DNA from: Photobacterium angustum
GTDB taxonomy: Bacteria > Pseudomonadota > Gammaproteobacteria > Enterobacterales > Vibrionaceae
Length of the DNA: 64,000 nt
Assembly: GCF_003026365.1 (NCBI RefSeq)
Contig: NZ_PYOM01000010.1
Span: 124,001-188,000, forward strand
Direction: 5' to 3'
Below are positions 45,609-53,724 of this stretch, piece by piece (the stretch's first letter is position 1; every line of letters begins with the position of its first letter). Both the position numbers and the translations under genes were made by a program. Below the pieces are notes generated by a model. It saw nothing but the letters and a program-made list of their open reading frames with translations, was not told the DNA's origin and made no database searches.

Positions 45609-47381
45609 GTGCTACTTAAAGGTTTTGGTTTTTCTGGGTATCGAAGTATCGGCGATAAATTGGTCAGGATAGGACCACTAAAAAAAGTTAATTTAATTAT
45701 TGGCCAGAACAATGTTGGGAAATCAAATATTGTCAATTTTTTAAATGATCAGTATGCCTACTTTGTCGACAAAGCAAAGAATAAACAAAATTTTGGAGGA
45801 AGTAAGAAAGAGAATCCTTTTAAAGATATTGATCGCCACCTATCAAATGAAAGGGCTCAGCATCGTGTTTCATTCCCATTGTTTGAGGAGGATATTGAAA
45901 ACTACATCCAGCAAAAACTGCCTAATGATAGGCACCACATTGTTCACCGTCAGCTTGCAAGGAAAGTTTTATGCTCTGAGAGCTTTATGCATAATGGAGC
46001 AGTTTGGTTTACATATAAAGCTGAAAACCCTAACGGTCAGTTTGAACTAGAGGTTAATTTTGATGAGGTCTTTCAAAAACTTGATCATAATGAGTGGAAA
46101 AAATTATGGAGTGGACTGACTCGTAGTTCAGGGGGAGATATTAGAACGGATTGGATACCAGAGTCTCTGAAGGCTCTTTCCTATTTACCTGGCCCTACAC
46201 CTAACGTTGAAGTAATACCTGCGATTAGAAAAATTGGAGCGGCTGGAAGTGAAGCAAATGATTATAGTGGCGAAGGAATAATCGAGAGAATTGCAAAAAT
46301 TCAAAACCCGCCTCTTGCCCAACAAAAACTAAAAGAAAAGTTTCTCTCTATTAATGGCTTTATACAAGAGGTTCTGGAGAATGAGACTGCAAAAATTGAA
46401 ATACCATATGAAAGAAATATGGTACTCATACATATGGATGGTAAAACACTTCCATTAGAGTCACTAGGTACTGGCGTTCATGAAGTAGTGATTCTAGCAG
46501 CAGCTGCGACATTACTTGATGAAACAATTGTTTGTGTAGAAGAGCCAGAGCTTCATTTGCATCCTCTATTACAGCGAAAGCTGATAAAATATTTGTCAGA
46601 AAAGACAGAAAATCAGTATTTCTTTACAACGCATTCAGCTCATTTATTAGACGCAGTGGAATCTGAAATTTTCCATATCACACAAATTGATGGAGTTTCC
46701 TGTGTAGAAGCTATTTCGAGTACTAAGCAGCGTTCAAATATATGTAATGATCTTGGATATAAAGCCTCAGACATATTACAAGCAAATTGTGTGATTTGGG
46801 TTGAGGGACCGTCTGACCGAATATATCTAAACTATTGGCTTGGCGCCCAATCGCCAGATTTAGTTGAGGGCGTGCATTATTCAATTATGTTTTATGGTGG
46901 TAGATTGTTCAGCCACCTAACAGCTCTTGATCAGGATGCTGAGAACGAAGCGGTTGATGATTTAATTTCTGTAAGAAAGCTGAATCGAAATACGGTGATA
47001 ATGTTTGATAGCGATAAAGATAAGCCTCGAGCGCGTATCAATGCTACTAAACAAAGGTTGAAAGATGAGTTTAATTTAGGTCCAGGATTTGCGTGGGTAA
47101 CTAAGGGACGAGAAGTCGAGAATTACCTTGACTTCGATAAAGTTGAAGAAAGTGTTAAGGCAGTTCATCCATCTGCAAGCAAATTAGTAAATAAAGGTGA
47201 GTGGGAAAACCTCCTTAAGTATCATAAAGGGCGAAATAGTGAAGAAAAAACAGCAAATAAAGTGAAAGTTGCTCGTCACTATGTAGAGAACAATCCTGTT
47301 GACTTAGATACTTTAGATTTAAAAGAACGTATGGGGAAATTGGTGGAATTTATAAATAGTGCAAATGGTTATGTAATCTAA
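45609..47381 (+). CDS. OLD-family ATPase-TOPRIM nuclease
   Basis: 590 aa, GTG start behind AAGGAT. The SMC-like ATPase has Walker A GQNNVGKSN (32-40), a signature-like EVVILAAAATLLDETIVC and Walker B VEEPELHLHPLLQ (about 310). The C-terminal TOPRIM shows VIWVEGPSDRIYL and VIMFDSDKDKPRA with the acidic metal residues. OLD proteins block phages (P2 Old; GajA of Gabija). No UvrD-like GajB partner follows, so this is a stand-alone type. It forms one cassette, closed by a long attC-type site that starts at its stop codon. Confidence 0.88.
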   Translation: MLLKGFGFSGYRSIGDKLVRIGPLKKVNLIIGQNNVGKSNIVNFLNDQYAYFVDKAKNKQNFGGSKKENPFKDIDRHLSNERAQHRVSFPLFEEDIENYIQQKLPNDRHHIVHRQLARKVLCSESFMHNGAVWFTYKAENPNGQFELEVNFDEVFQKLDHNEWKKLWSGLTRSSGGDIRTDWIPESLKALSYLPGPTPNVEVIPAIRKIGAAGSEANDYSGEGIIERIAKIQNPPLAQQKLKEKFLSINGFIQEVLENETAKIEIPYERNMVLIHMDGKTLPLESLGTGVHEVVILAAAATLLDETIVCVEEPELHLHPLLQRKLIKYLSEKTENQYFFTTHSAHLLDAVESEIFHITQIDGVSCVEAISSTKQRSNICNDLGYKASDILQANCVIWVEGPSDRIYLNYWLGAQSPDLVEGVHYSIMFYGGRLFSHLTALDQDAENEAVDDLISVRKLNRNTVIMFDSDKDKPRARINATKQRLKDEFNLGPGFAWVTKGREVENYLDFDKVEESVKAVHPSASKLVNKGEWENLLKYHKGRNSEEKTANKVKVARHYVENNPVDLDTLDLKERMGKLVEFINSANGYVI

Positions 47382-47460
47382 TAAATAAGGATATGTGTCG
47401 CTTAGCCGACATCTATCCGAAGTGTTGGACAAGCCCAAGACACCTTATATAAGTAAAGAT
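47377..47460 (+). repeat. Long attC-type block after the OLD gene
   Basis: TCTAATAAATAAGGATATGT, the hairpin GGATATGTGTCG...CGACATCTATCC, then GTTGGACAAGCCCAAG and CCTTATATAAGTAAAG. It matches the minus-strand block at 6070-6150 with few changes. Its expected 3' end is missing: it fuses directly to the end of leader A at about 47,470. Confidence 0.55.
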
Positions 47461-47469
47461 TGGAAGCAT

Positions 47470-47531
47470 GATAAAGGTTTTTTATGCGTGTGTTTTTGCG
47501 CGAAAGTAAGAATGCTTATTAATATACTGTT
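47470..47531 (+). promoter_or_regulatory. Leader A 3' module (copy 3)
   Basis: ATGATAAAGG, TTTTATGCGTG, GCGCGAAAGTAAGAATGC and TTATTAATATACTGTTATG are the last 60 bp of leader A, as at 7387-7450. The full leader is missing, yet this promoter-proximal end is kept directly before the 173-aa gene, which supports a role in expression. Confidence 0.6.
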
Positions 47532-47548
47532 ATGTGCTTGGAGGATAA

Positions 47549-48070
47549 ATGGCGGAAATAGAAAATCCTAACTTCTTGAAAGGACATAACTTAGACTTAA
47601 AACAAATTCGTCTAGATGTGTATAGGCTCGCATGTTATTTCGAGGCAAGCAGATCTTTTGCCGAGCAAAGTTCAGCTAGTAATAATAATCTGTTTATCAA
47701 CAGGTTGCCTCTTGAGTTTATGGAAGATGAAGTAAGTCGTACTTTATTGCAAAGTGCTATTATCTTGCGCATATTAGATGACGAGTCTGAAGCGGATAAG
47801 GATGAAAAAAATCCATTTTATTGTGGGAGGTTGTCGTCAAAAAGTTGTGTACAAAAGTTATCTCTAAGGGAAGCGTGTAATAAGATTATCCATGGTCAAA
47901 AGATTAACTTTGATATTGAAGAGTTAGGTGACTATAAATATCTAAAACCTGTCGTTTATTTATATGGTTCACAAGGAAAAAATGGCTGGAAAGCCGAACT
48001 CAATATCAGAGAGTTCGTTGACCATGGTGCAAGGCTTCTCACTGCTCGTACACTTCATGAATACATATAG
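47549..48070 (+). CDS. Hypothetical cassette protein, possibly HEPN-like, 173 aa
   Basis: Good start: TTGGAGGATAA then ATG. All-helical. The segment LREACNKIIHGQKINF has the N-x3-H flavour of HEPN-type helices, but the canonical R-x4-6-H spacing is not met, so an RNase function is only a possibility. A complete VCR-like attC follows at 48,093. Single-gene cassette. Confidence 0.5.
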   Translation: MAEIENPNFLKGHNLDLKQIRLDVYRLACYFEASRSFAEQSSASNNNLFINRLPLEFMEDEVSRTLLQSAIILRILDDESEADKDEKNPFYCGRLSSKSCVQKLSLREACNKIIHGQKINFDIEELGDYKYLKPVVYLYGSQGKNGWKAELNIREFVDHGARLLTARTLHEYI

Positions 48071-48092
48071 TGGCAAGATAAATACGGATGCA

Positions 48093-48216
48093 CATACAAA
48101 CTGTTCAAGAGGGATTCGCAGCGCGTGGCATTTTTACTATGCGTTGGTTTTAGTGTTTAAGGTGGAATGTGGCGGCTTCGGTATTGCGTTGCTCACCCCT
48201 TAACAGGGCGTTATTC
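48093..48216 (+). repeat. VCR-like attC site (about 124 bp)
   Basis: From ATACAAAC through GATTCGCAGCGCGTGGCATT, TTAGTGTTTAAGGTGG and GCTCACCCCTTAACAGGGC to GTTATTC (48,210-48,216). Same family as 51,454 and 8400. The 5' box is slightly altered. Confidence 0.72.
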
Positions 48217-48345
48217 GAACGTTACCCCTATTTTTCCTAATACCTATCAGTTCAAATAAAGCAAAGTGCCTAACTTACTTTTGTCGAACAATGAGCTAGA
48301 TATCAAAGATAGCTCAAAATAACCCTCCTCCATTCAGAGAAAAAG
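48217..48345 (+). repeat. Mini-cassette with worn 70-bp hairpin
   Basis: After the attC comes GTTACCCCTATTTTTCCTAA and TACCTATCAGTTCAAATAAAG, then GCCTAAC (48,268-48,274) and the hairpin GAGCTAGATATCAAAGATAGCTC. The closing box is lost. No ORF is present. A type-C leader (TGGTTTTTTAGGCATTACAC) fills the space to 48,505. Confidence 0.6.
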
Positions 48346-48505
48346 TTCATTGATATTTTGTTAATGAACTTTTCATAAGCAACAAAGTGTTTTTAATACT
48401 ATTAAATTCAATGTAAAAAGCTAGTATTATGGTCTGGTTTTTTAGGCATTACACTGTTAAAAATAAGAATGTTTATTGATACACTTTTGATTAAAGGAGT
48501 TACAT

Positions 48506-49330
48506 TTGACAAAACAACAAAAAGTTAAGCATCACTTTTTACCTGAAGTATATCTAAAAGGCTTTGCGCCTGAAAATGATGATGAGTTGTTTGTTTTGAG
48601 GAAACCTTACGGAAATATTAGTCGAATGCATCCTGCCCAGATGATGTATAGAAAGCATCTATACACTATTAAAGGTTTTGATAACCCTCAAATGATCGAA
48701 GACTTTTACCAAGAGGTTGAAAACGAACTTTCTAATGTGTTTGAAATTTTCAATGAACTTAGAAGAGATCCGAGAGAATATGTAGCTCTAAAACAAGAAA
48801 TATCATTTCATCAATTAGTTAAATCGGTTATAGCTTTTCAATTCTGGCGTTCTCCAAAACAAGAAGAATTAGCTATTAAAATGTCCGAGAAATTGCCATC
48901 AATTTTTTGTAGTTTGCCAAATGAAGCTGGTCAAAAAATCGGACTAGATTCGTCCTTTATTGATTATCTTTATCAAAATAGAAGGGATGTATCGCATCGA
49001 AAACTAATACAGAATATGCTTCTACCTCTATTAACGTTTCGTATGTACGACGACACATTTATAGACTTTAGTTTCTTTGTTGCAGAGAAGGATGGCGGTC
49101 ATGTTTTGACTTGCGATAACCCAGTTATTTACCAAGATTTAGATCAACTATTTTGTTTTAAATCATTCGCTTTTCCATTAACGAAGAATATCATAATTGC
49201 GTCTAGTTCTTTTAATAATGGTTTCACTGTTGATAAATTCAACTCCCAGATTGTTCTTCAAGCAGAAGAGCGAGTTGTAGGGTCAAATAAAGATTCTCTT
49301 GAATATGTGAAGGAATATTGTGAAATTTAA
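48506..49330 (+). CDS. DUF4238-family protein
   Basis: 274 aa, TTG start with AAAGGAG at 48,493. DUF4238 marks: KQQKVKHHFLPEVYLKGFAP at the start, KQEISFHQLVKSVIAFQFWRSP in the middle and FFVAEKDGGHVLTCDNPVIY late. The HHFLP with later polar residues suggests an enzymatic site. DUF4238 genes often lie in defence and cassette regions, but no activity is established. A truncated VCR-like 5' arm (49,333-49,362) follows the stop. Confidence 0.78.
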   Translation: MTKQQKVKHHFLPEVYLKGFAPENDDELFVLRKPYGNISRMHPAQMMYRKHLYTIKGFDNPQMIEDFYQEVENELSNVFEIFNELRRDPREYVALKQEISFHQLVKSVIAFQFWRSPKQEELAIKMSEKLPSIFCSLPNEAGQKIGLDSSFIDYLYQNRRDVSHRKLIQNMLLPLLTFRMYDDTFIDFSFFVAEKDGGHVLTCDNPVIYQDLDQLFCFKSFAFPLTKNIIIASSSFNNGFTVDKFNSQIVLQAEERVVGSNKDSLEYVKEYCEI

Positions 49331-49365
49331 TCATACAAAGCGGTTTAGACGGAATCCCAACGTTT
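49331..49365 (+). repeat. Half attC (5' arm only)
   Basis: AATCATACAAAGCGGTTTAG and GACGGAATCCCAACGTTTGC match the first arm of the VCR-like sites. The second arm and closing box are missing, and the next gene starts about 30 bp on. The DUF4238 and membrane-protein cassettes are therefore now fused. Confidence 0.6.
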
Positions 49366-49393
49366 GCTCTTTTTCATTCCACAATTAGATATC

Positions 49394-50191
49394 ATGAAGA
49401 ATCAAATTATTTTAATAGTATTAACGATTGTAACTCTTTTGGTTGCTACGATTATGATCATATTTATTGATGCTCAACATTTATCTGCATATGGAAGCAT
49501 TTTAGCAGCTAGCGGAAGCTTTATTGCAGTTATTTGGTTTATGGGTAGCTTAAGATACCAAGCCCAACAACTAAAAGAGCAAAGAGAGCAGTTCCAAAAA
49601 GAGTTTGATAGATCAAATGAGGAAAGTAGACGAAATGCTTTACTATTAGCCAAAGAGATCCTACTCACAGCTGAAAAACGAGCATTAGCTGTAAATAGTG
49701 ATTTATCTTCAGTAGAGCAAATTTATCATAACTATATCGATTTAATCGAGCTAAAAGATATTCTCAAATCAAGCGATCCCAAGGTTGTTCAAGCGAGCTT
49801 AAGCTTATGGCATAAAAGAGAAACTCCAGCAATCGAATTATTGAAAGGTATCAAAAGTGCTGCACAAGTTTATTTTATTGCGATTAATAAATTAGATATT
49901 GATTACACAGCAGCACCTGAAGATTTTGTATCTGAATATGGTCAAGACCTTTGGAGTTTACCATTCTTCTCTGCATATCAGGCTTGTGCAATGTCACTTG
50001 CAGAATTTATGATAACTCTCAAGCCTAGTAGAAAAGCTGTTCATTTTGCTACATTAGGAGTTATGGTTACACTCACTTCAAAAAATGTTTTGAAAATGGA
50101 TAAAATAAAGGAGGATATTGCGGAGTATGAAGCCAAAGGTCGGAAAATACCCGTAATAGCTGAAATACTTAGGGATAAAACTAATCAATAA
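49394..50191 (+). CDS. Two-helix membrane protein with coiled coil, 265 aa
   Basis: From the ATG at 49,394 (MKNQIILIVLTIVTLLVATI), two membrane helices (residues about 5-25 and 34-55) form an N-terminal hairpin. A coiled coil (RYQAQQLKEQREQFQKEFDR) and a soluble helical domain of about 180 residues follow. The layout resembles membrane proteins of defence islands that sense or depolarise, but no family is recognised. An upstream TTG would add 10 residues. A decayed attC follows. Confidence 0.6.
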   Translation: MKNQIILIVLTIVTLLVATIMIIFIDAQHLSAYGSILAASGSFIAVIWFMGSLRYQAQQLKEQREQFQKEFDRSNEESRRNALLLAKEILLTAEKRALAVNSDLSSVEQIYHNYIDLIELKDILKSSDPKVVQASLSLWHKRETPAIELLKGIKSAAQVYFIAINKLDIDYTAAPEDFVSEYGQDLWSLPFFSAYQACAMSLAEFMITLKPSRKAVHFATLGVMVTLTSKNVLKMDKIKEDIAEYEAKGRKIPVIAEILRDKTNQ

Positions 50192-50194
50192 AGA

Positions 50195-50450
50195 TATATT
50201 TCGCGCAGAAGATATCTATCCAAATTGTTGGACAAGTCCAGCCGTCTTCTTTAAGTAAATATTGAAAAGATTAGGAGGGTGGTTTCGAGTGTTACTGCTA
50301 CCCTTACTTATTCTAACAACTACGAAACCAAATAGAGCAACCTACCTAATAAGGTTATGTCCAACAATGAGCTAGCTGTGATGGTTAGCTTCATATTTTA
50401 GTTAATTTATATCTGCACCAAAACGTAGATTAAATGCTCATTCTTACTGT
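50195..50450 (+). repeat. Decayed long attC block and 70-bp hairpin
   Basis: AAGATATATTTCGCGCAGAAG and CCAAATTGTTGGACAAGTCC are a worn version of the block after the OLD gene. CCCTTACTTATTCTAACAAC, ACCTAATAAGGTTATGTCC and GAGCTAGCTGTGATGGTTAGC form the mini-cassette and hairpin, then CAAAACGTAGATTAAATGC replaces the closing box. Confidence 0.5.
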
Positions 50451-50599
50451 ATTAACGTGATTTGGGATTAGTTCTTATAATCAACGTAATCCAACTGGTT
50501 GATTAACTCCCATCTCGTTTGTATTTTCTTCAAACAATTATCAGGTAGTAAAAAAAGGCTGATATTGTACTAACTTATATACGGTTTTTATGTATTATT

Positions 50600-50662
50600 G
50601 CCCAATATATTAGGCTTCGCACTTCGCAAAGTAAAAATGCTTATTTATATACTGTTAGGCTT
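50600..50662 (+). promoter_or_regulatory. Leader A 3' module (copy 4)
   Basis: GGCTTCGCACTTCGCAAAGTA, AAAATGCTTATTTATATACTG and the box GTTAGGC (50,655-50,661), 12 bp before the next ATG. The same end precedes three other cassette genes. The rest of leader A is absent. Confidence 0.55.
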
Positions 50663-50673
50663 TGGGAGTAAAA

Positions 50674-51459
50674 ATGGACATAGAAAAGTACAATCCTTCA
50701 GTGGAGCCTGTCGAGGATAAAATTCACCGTTTGATCCGCTCTATTATAGGTGTTGTGCCGGTCGGTAGCGGTACGGTGCTAGAAGCATTCAATGTCATAT
50801 GGCAAGATCCTGCTCAAAAACGAGCTGAGATATGGATGGAGGCGATTACCAACTCACTGATTGAGTTGCAATCTCGTCATGAAATATTAATCTCAAACCT
50901 ACACAGCAACGAGGAATTCTTAAGTATATTTGCTCATGCAAATCAAATTGTATTGCGTACTCATGAAACAGAAAAGCGAGAACACCTCAAAAACTCCGTG
51001 ATGAACTCTCTTGTTAATGAACAACTTACGTATGATCTCAAACACAGTTTTTTTCAACTTTTAGACCGCTTAACTTTGTCTCACATAATGGTTCTAAAAG
51101 CTCTTTCTGATGGCGTAATTTGGGGCTCTTCGAAAGATACAACAGAGTCACGATACCCATACTTTGTTAGTAAAGTCTTGATAAAGAAGTTTCCGAGTTT
51201 TGTAGGAAATCATTCTTTTTTAGAACAAATTGTTAGAGAGTTATCAGATAATAGGTTTATTCACGATATCAAACTAATCAAGATTCCTGGACAAAATGAA
51301 GTTAACTCTGGTAGCCATAAAAATACAGACTCCACTGTTATTGGTTTAACAATTCCAGTCGACGAACTAACAGAATTCGAGCACAACTATCAAACACGTA
51401 TGACAGTTTTTGGCTTTCAATTTCTTGAGTTTATAGAAAATGGTTGGGAACAAGCCTAA
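50674..51459 (+). CDS. Hypothetical helical cassette protein, 261 aa
   Basis: Start at the ATG at 50,674 behind TGGGAG. Not recognised. Residues 25-45 (IRSIIGVVPVGSGTVLEAFN) are hydrophobic and glycine-rich and could insert into a membrane or form an amphipathic hairpin, after which the chain is helical. Its stop codon is inside the following attC site (51,454). It resembles small pore-forming or regulatory proteins from defence cassettes only in general shape. Confidence 0.55.
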   Translation: MDIEKYNPSVEPVEDKIHRLIRSIIGVVPVGSGTVLEAFNVIWQDPAQKRAEIWMEAITNSLIELQSRHEILISNLHSNEEFLSIFAHANQIVLRTHETEKREHLKNSVMNSLVNEQLTYDLKHSFFQLLDRLTLSHIMVLKALSDGVIWGSSKDTTESRYPYFVSKVLIKKFPSFVGNHSFLEQIVRELSDNRFIHDIKLIKIPGQNEVNSGSHKNTDSTVIGLTIPVDELTEFEHNYQTRMTVFGFQFLEFIENGWEQA

Positions 51460-51578
51460 CAAAAGCCTCGAGACGGATTCGCAACGCTTGGCATTTTTAC
51501 CATGCGTTGATTTTAGTGATTTAGGAAGTATGCGAAGCTTCGGCATTGCGTCATTCACACCTTAATAGGGCGTTAGGC
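51454..51578 (+). repeat. Complete VCR-like attC site (125 bp)
   Basis: Perfect boxes GCCTAAC (51,454-51,460) and GTTAGGC (51,572-51,578), each the other's complement, and arms ACGGATTCGCAACGCTTGGC / GGGCG-type sequence. It is the best-preserved VCR-type site in the window and ends 24 bp before the next ATG. Confidence 0.88.
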
Positions 51579-51602
51579 GCCAATTAGAATTTGGAGATAT
51601 TA

Positions 51603-52283
51603 ATGGATATTGAACTCTTTGAAACTGGGTTGCTTACTTTTTGCCATGACGTTCAAGTTGAGTTGAAAGAAATGTCGATGTTTAACGAACAGACTGAAAA
51701 GTTATGGGAAAGAAGTGATGCAGAGCTACAAGTTGACTTGAATGAACGGTTAAAGAAAATTCCGAAAAAGCATCACGACGAATTTATCTCAGACCATGGC
51801 AGTGATCTTCATCTCAACCAAACTCTGTTCCCTAGTATTCATCGTACTTCGACAGTAATTGCTCTTCATAGTTACTTAGAAGACACCCTAAATCAACTAG
51901 CCGACTTAGTGGCACCATTACTTGATTCAGAAGTTACTTACAAAGACCTAAAAGGCTCTGGCATAGAGAGGGCTCGTTTGTATTTTATTAAAGTTGGAAA
52001 GTTCGACTTCGAGAGCCTTAACTGCACTTGGTCCGTGATGAAACAAGTAAATAAGCTACGGAACCAATTAGTTCACAACGGAGGTTATCTTCCAGAAGGC
52101 GCAAATGATGCAGTTAATAAATTTATATCCTCTAATAAGTTACTCTCAGGTAAACCGGCTCATAAAGTACAGATATCAAGTGATTTCGTAGAATTCTATA
52201 TCCAGACTCTTATTAAGTTTTTCTCTGAACTTGATGAAGAAGTTGCAGAGTTAATCAAACGAGCAGATCAAGAAAGCGCCTAA
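51603..52283 (+). CDS. HEPN-like cassette protein, 226 aa
   Basis: ATG at 51,603 with TTGGAGAT upstream. All-helical. The C-terminal half contains SVMKQVNKLRNQLVHNGG, where R-N-Q-L-V-H fits the R-x4-H active-site motif of HEPN RNases, with the polar residue before it. The N-terminal 100 residues are helical and may regulate. HEPN proteins often act as toxins or RNases in phage defence; here no paired antitoxin is visible. Its stop overlaps the attC at 52,278. Confidence 0.6.
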   Translation: MDIELFETGLLTFCHDVQVELKEMSMFNEQTEKLWERSDAELQVDLNERLKKIPKKHHDEFISDHGSDLHLNQTLFPSIHRTSTVIALHSYLEDTLNQLADLVAPLLDSEVTYKDLKGSGIERARLYFIKVGKFDFESLNCTWSVMKQVNKLRNQLVHNGGYLPEGANDAVNKFISSNKLLSGKPAHKVQISSDFVEFYIQTLIKFFSELDEEVAELIKRADQESA

Positions 52284-52400
52284 CAACTGTTTAAGAGTGA
52301 TTCGCAACGCTTGGCATTTTTACTATGTGTTAGTTTTAGTGTTTAAGGTAGTAAGGTTAGTCTCAGTGGTTACGTTGTTCACCTTAACAGGGTGTTGCCC
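52278..52400 (+). repeat. VCR-like attC site (123 bp), closing box altered
   Basis: GCCTAAC (52,278-52,284), GATTCGCAACGCTTGGCATT, GTTCACCTTAACAGGGT and GTTGCCC (52,394-52,400). The last box should be GTTRRRY; TTGCCC is the start of a mini-cassette flank (CTTGCTTTTTTTAATACTAC), as at the other junctions. Confidence 0.78.
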
Positions 52401-52437
52401 TTGCTTTTTTTAATACTACCAGCCTAAATAAGCAAAT

Positions 52438-53034
52438 TGCCTAACACGTTTTTGTCCAACAATGAGCATCTATATGAAAAACATTGAGCAGTTCAGTATT
52501 TATACCGCAAAAATATTTGAGGACTTGTATTCTCAGTTTCCAGTGCCAGTTTTTATTGATAGAGACAGAATGATAGCTATGTACTTAAAGTTCGATAGTC
52601 ACGAGGAAATGCGTCAATATAGATTAAAGAGTGAGGTTGGTGATTTTTGTGAGATGGTAAATGCTCAAAATCCTGAGTTAGGTTTTTGGGGCGCTAATGA
52701 GCAAAAGAATAATGAAATAACAAAAGCTAAGTTGAAAGGCCTAGAAGATGAAAAGCGTCATGATAAGGTTGCTCAAGCAGCTATTTTTGATGGCACACTA
52801 GATTTTCTAGTTGATGAGGACTTAATTTTATTGGTGCCCAACAAAGGATATCGTTTAACCTCTAAGTCATTCTCTCACTTAAATAAAACCTTCGAAGAAG
52901 CTTCCATAAATGAACAAAGTAAATCATATATAACAGCCATAAAAACTATGTTTAGTGAAACTAAGTCAATTTCAAGGGAAGTATTGGTTGGTACTGCAAT
53001 AGCGATAGTTCCGAAGTTGCTAGGTTACAGCTAA
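52438..53034 (+). CDS. Hypothetical cassette protein, wHTH-like end, about 187 aa
   Basis: The preferred start is the ATG at 52,474 (MKNIEQFSIYTAKIFEDLYS). An upstream ATG at 52,462 is formed by the attC arm itself (CAACAATGAGC), so the coding frame begins inside a truncated hairpin (52,438-52,468). The middle-to-end part, AAIFDGTLDFLVDEDLILLV then PNKGYRLTSKSFSHLN, looks like a winged helix. No family recognised. An attC follows directly. Confidence 0.55.
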   Translation, partial: CLTRFCPTMSIYMKNIEQFSIYTAKIFEDLYSQFPVPVFIDRDRMIAMYLKFDSHEEMRQYRLKSEVGDFCEMVNAQNPELGFWGANEQKNNEITKAKLKGLEDEKRHDKVAQAAIFDGTLDFLVDEDLILLVPNKGYRLTSKSFSHLNKTFEEASINEQSKSYITAIKTMFSETKSISREVLVGTAIAIVPKLLGYS

Positions 53035-53114
53035 CAAAGCCATCAAGTCGGATTTCAAACGGTTGGCTTTTCATTTCGCTCAATTGTAGCCAACCGTTTA
53101 TGACGGAGTTACAC
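53029..53114 (+). repeat. 86-bp attC site with strong stem
   Basis: AGCTAAC (53,029-53,035) to GTTACAC (53,108-53,114). The inner arms CAAACGGTTGGCT and AGCCAACCGTTTATG pair almost perfectly. It is shorter than the VCR-like sites and overlaps the preceding stop. Confidence 0.7.
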
Positions 53115-53227
53115 TTATTTTTTCTAATATCTACATATCAAAATAAAGCAAGTTGCCTAACTCATTTCAGCCCAACAACGAGCTAGCTCTCTTGGCTAGC
53201 TCATATCTACCCCAAAACTTGTTAGAT
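53109..53227 (+). repeat. Intact gene-less mini-cassette with 73-bp attC
   Basis: Between the closing box at 53,108 and the next at 53,221 lie only 113 bp: flank TTACACTTATTTTTTCTAAT, CAAAATAAAGCAAGTT, then GCCTAAC (53,155-53,161), hairpin GAGCTAGCTCTCTTGGCTAGCTC, GCCCAACA / TACCCCAAAACTT arms and GTTAGAT (53,221-53,227). No ORF fits. This is the cleanest complete copy of the repeated unit. Confidence 0.75.
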
Positions 53228-53440
53228 TAAATACTCATTCATATCTTATTAACGTGATTTTGGAATCGCCTTATTAAGCAAGTCACTCTAAATTTATCTG
53301 TTAGTAAAATATCACGTTTGGGGCTTTCATGCGCAAACACCGTCCTGATTGAATATTCTGAAACCAGTAACATCATTAACAAAATTACAACGTCAAATTT
53401 GGACTTGTTTTATATACTTTTTCTTTTAAAAGTGCCTGCT
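53228..53440 (+). promoter_or_regulatory. Leader module B, copy 2 (inverted relative to 9790-10,009)
   Basis: Carries AATACTCATTCATATC, CAAGTCACTCTAAATTTATC, CACGTTTGGGGCTTTCATGC and TCCTGATTGAATATTCTG in the same order as the minus-strand copy, then diverges. The neighbouring gene differs (zinc-ribbon membrane protein here, secreted peptide there), so the leader is shared but the gene is not. Confidence 0.65.
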
Positions 53441-53501
53441 TTTCTATACAATTATCTTGAGATTCGATCACGAAGTTCGTTTATATTTTTAGGATAAATC
53501 T

Positions 53502-53723
53502 ATGTTGTTTGCTATTTGGATTGTTTCGATTTTAGTTTGTACGGCTATAGGTTCAAAGAAAGGAAACCCTGTTTCAGGATTTATTGTCGGTCTAATTTTA
53601 GGTCCCATTGGTATAGTTTTAGCTATATTTAGCGGAGACAAAACAAGAATTAGCTGTAAATATTGCGCTGAAAAAATAAGTAAAAAAGCTGTTGTTTGTC
53701 CTTGTTGCCAACGAGATTTATGA
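53502..53723 (+). CDS. Small membrane protein with zinc ribbon, 73 aa
   Basis: Two hydrophobic segments (LFAIWIVSILVCTAIG, FIVGLILGPIGIVLAIF) followed by CKYCAEKISKKAVVCPCC, a four-cysteine zinc ribbon. This is a common shape for small cassette and phage-borne membrane proteins of unknown role. The stop is 1 bp before the next start, so the pair is coupled. AGGATAA lies ahead of the ATG. Confidence 0.7.
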   Translation: MLFAIWIVSILVCTAIGSKKGNPVSGFIVGLILGPIGIVLAIFSGDKTRISCKYCAEKISKKAVVCPCCQRDL

Positions 53724-53724
53724 A

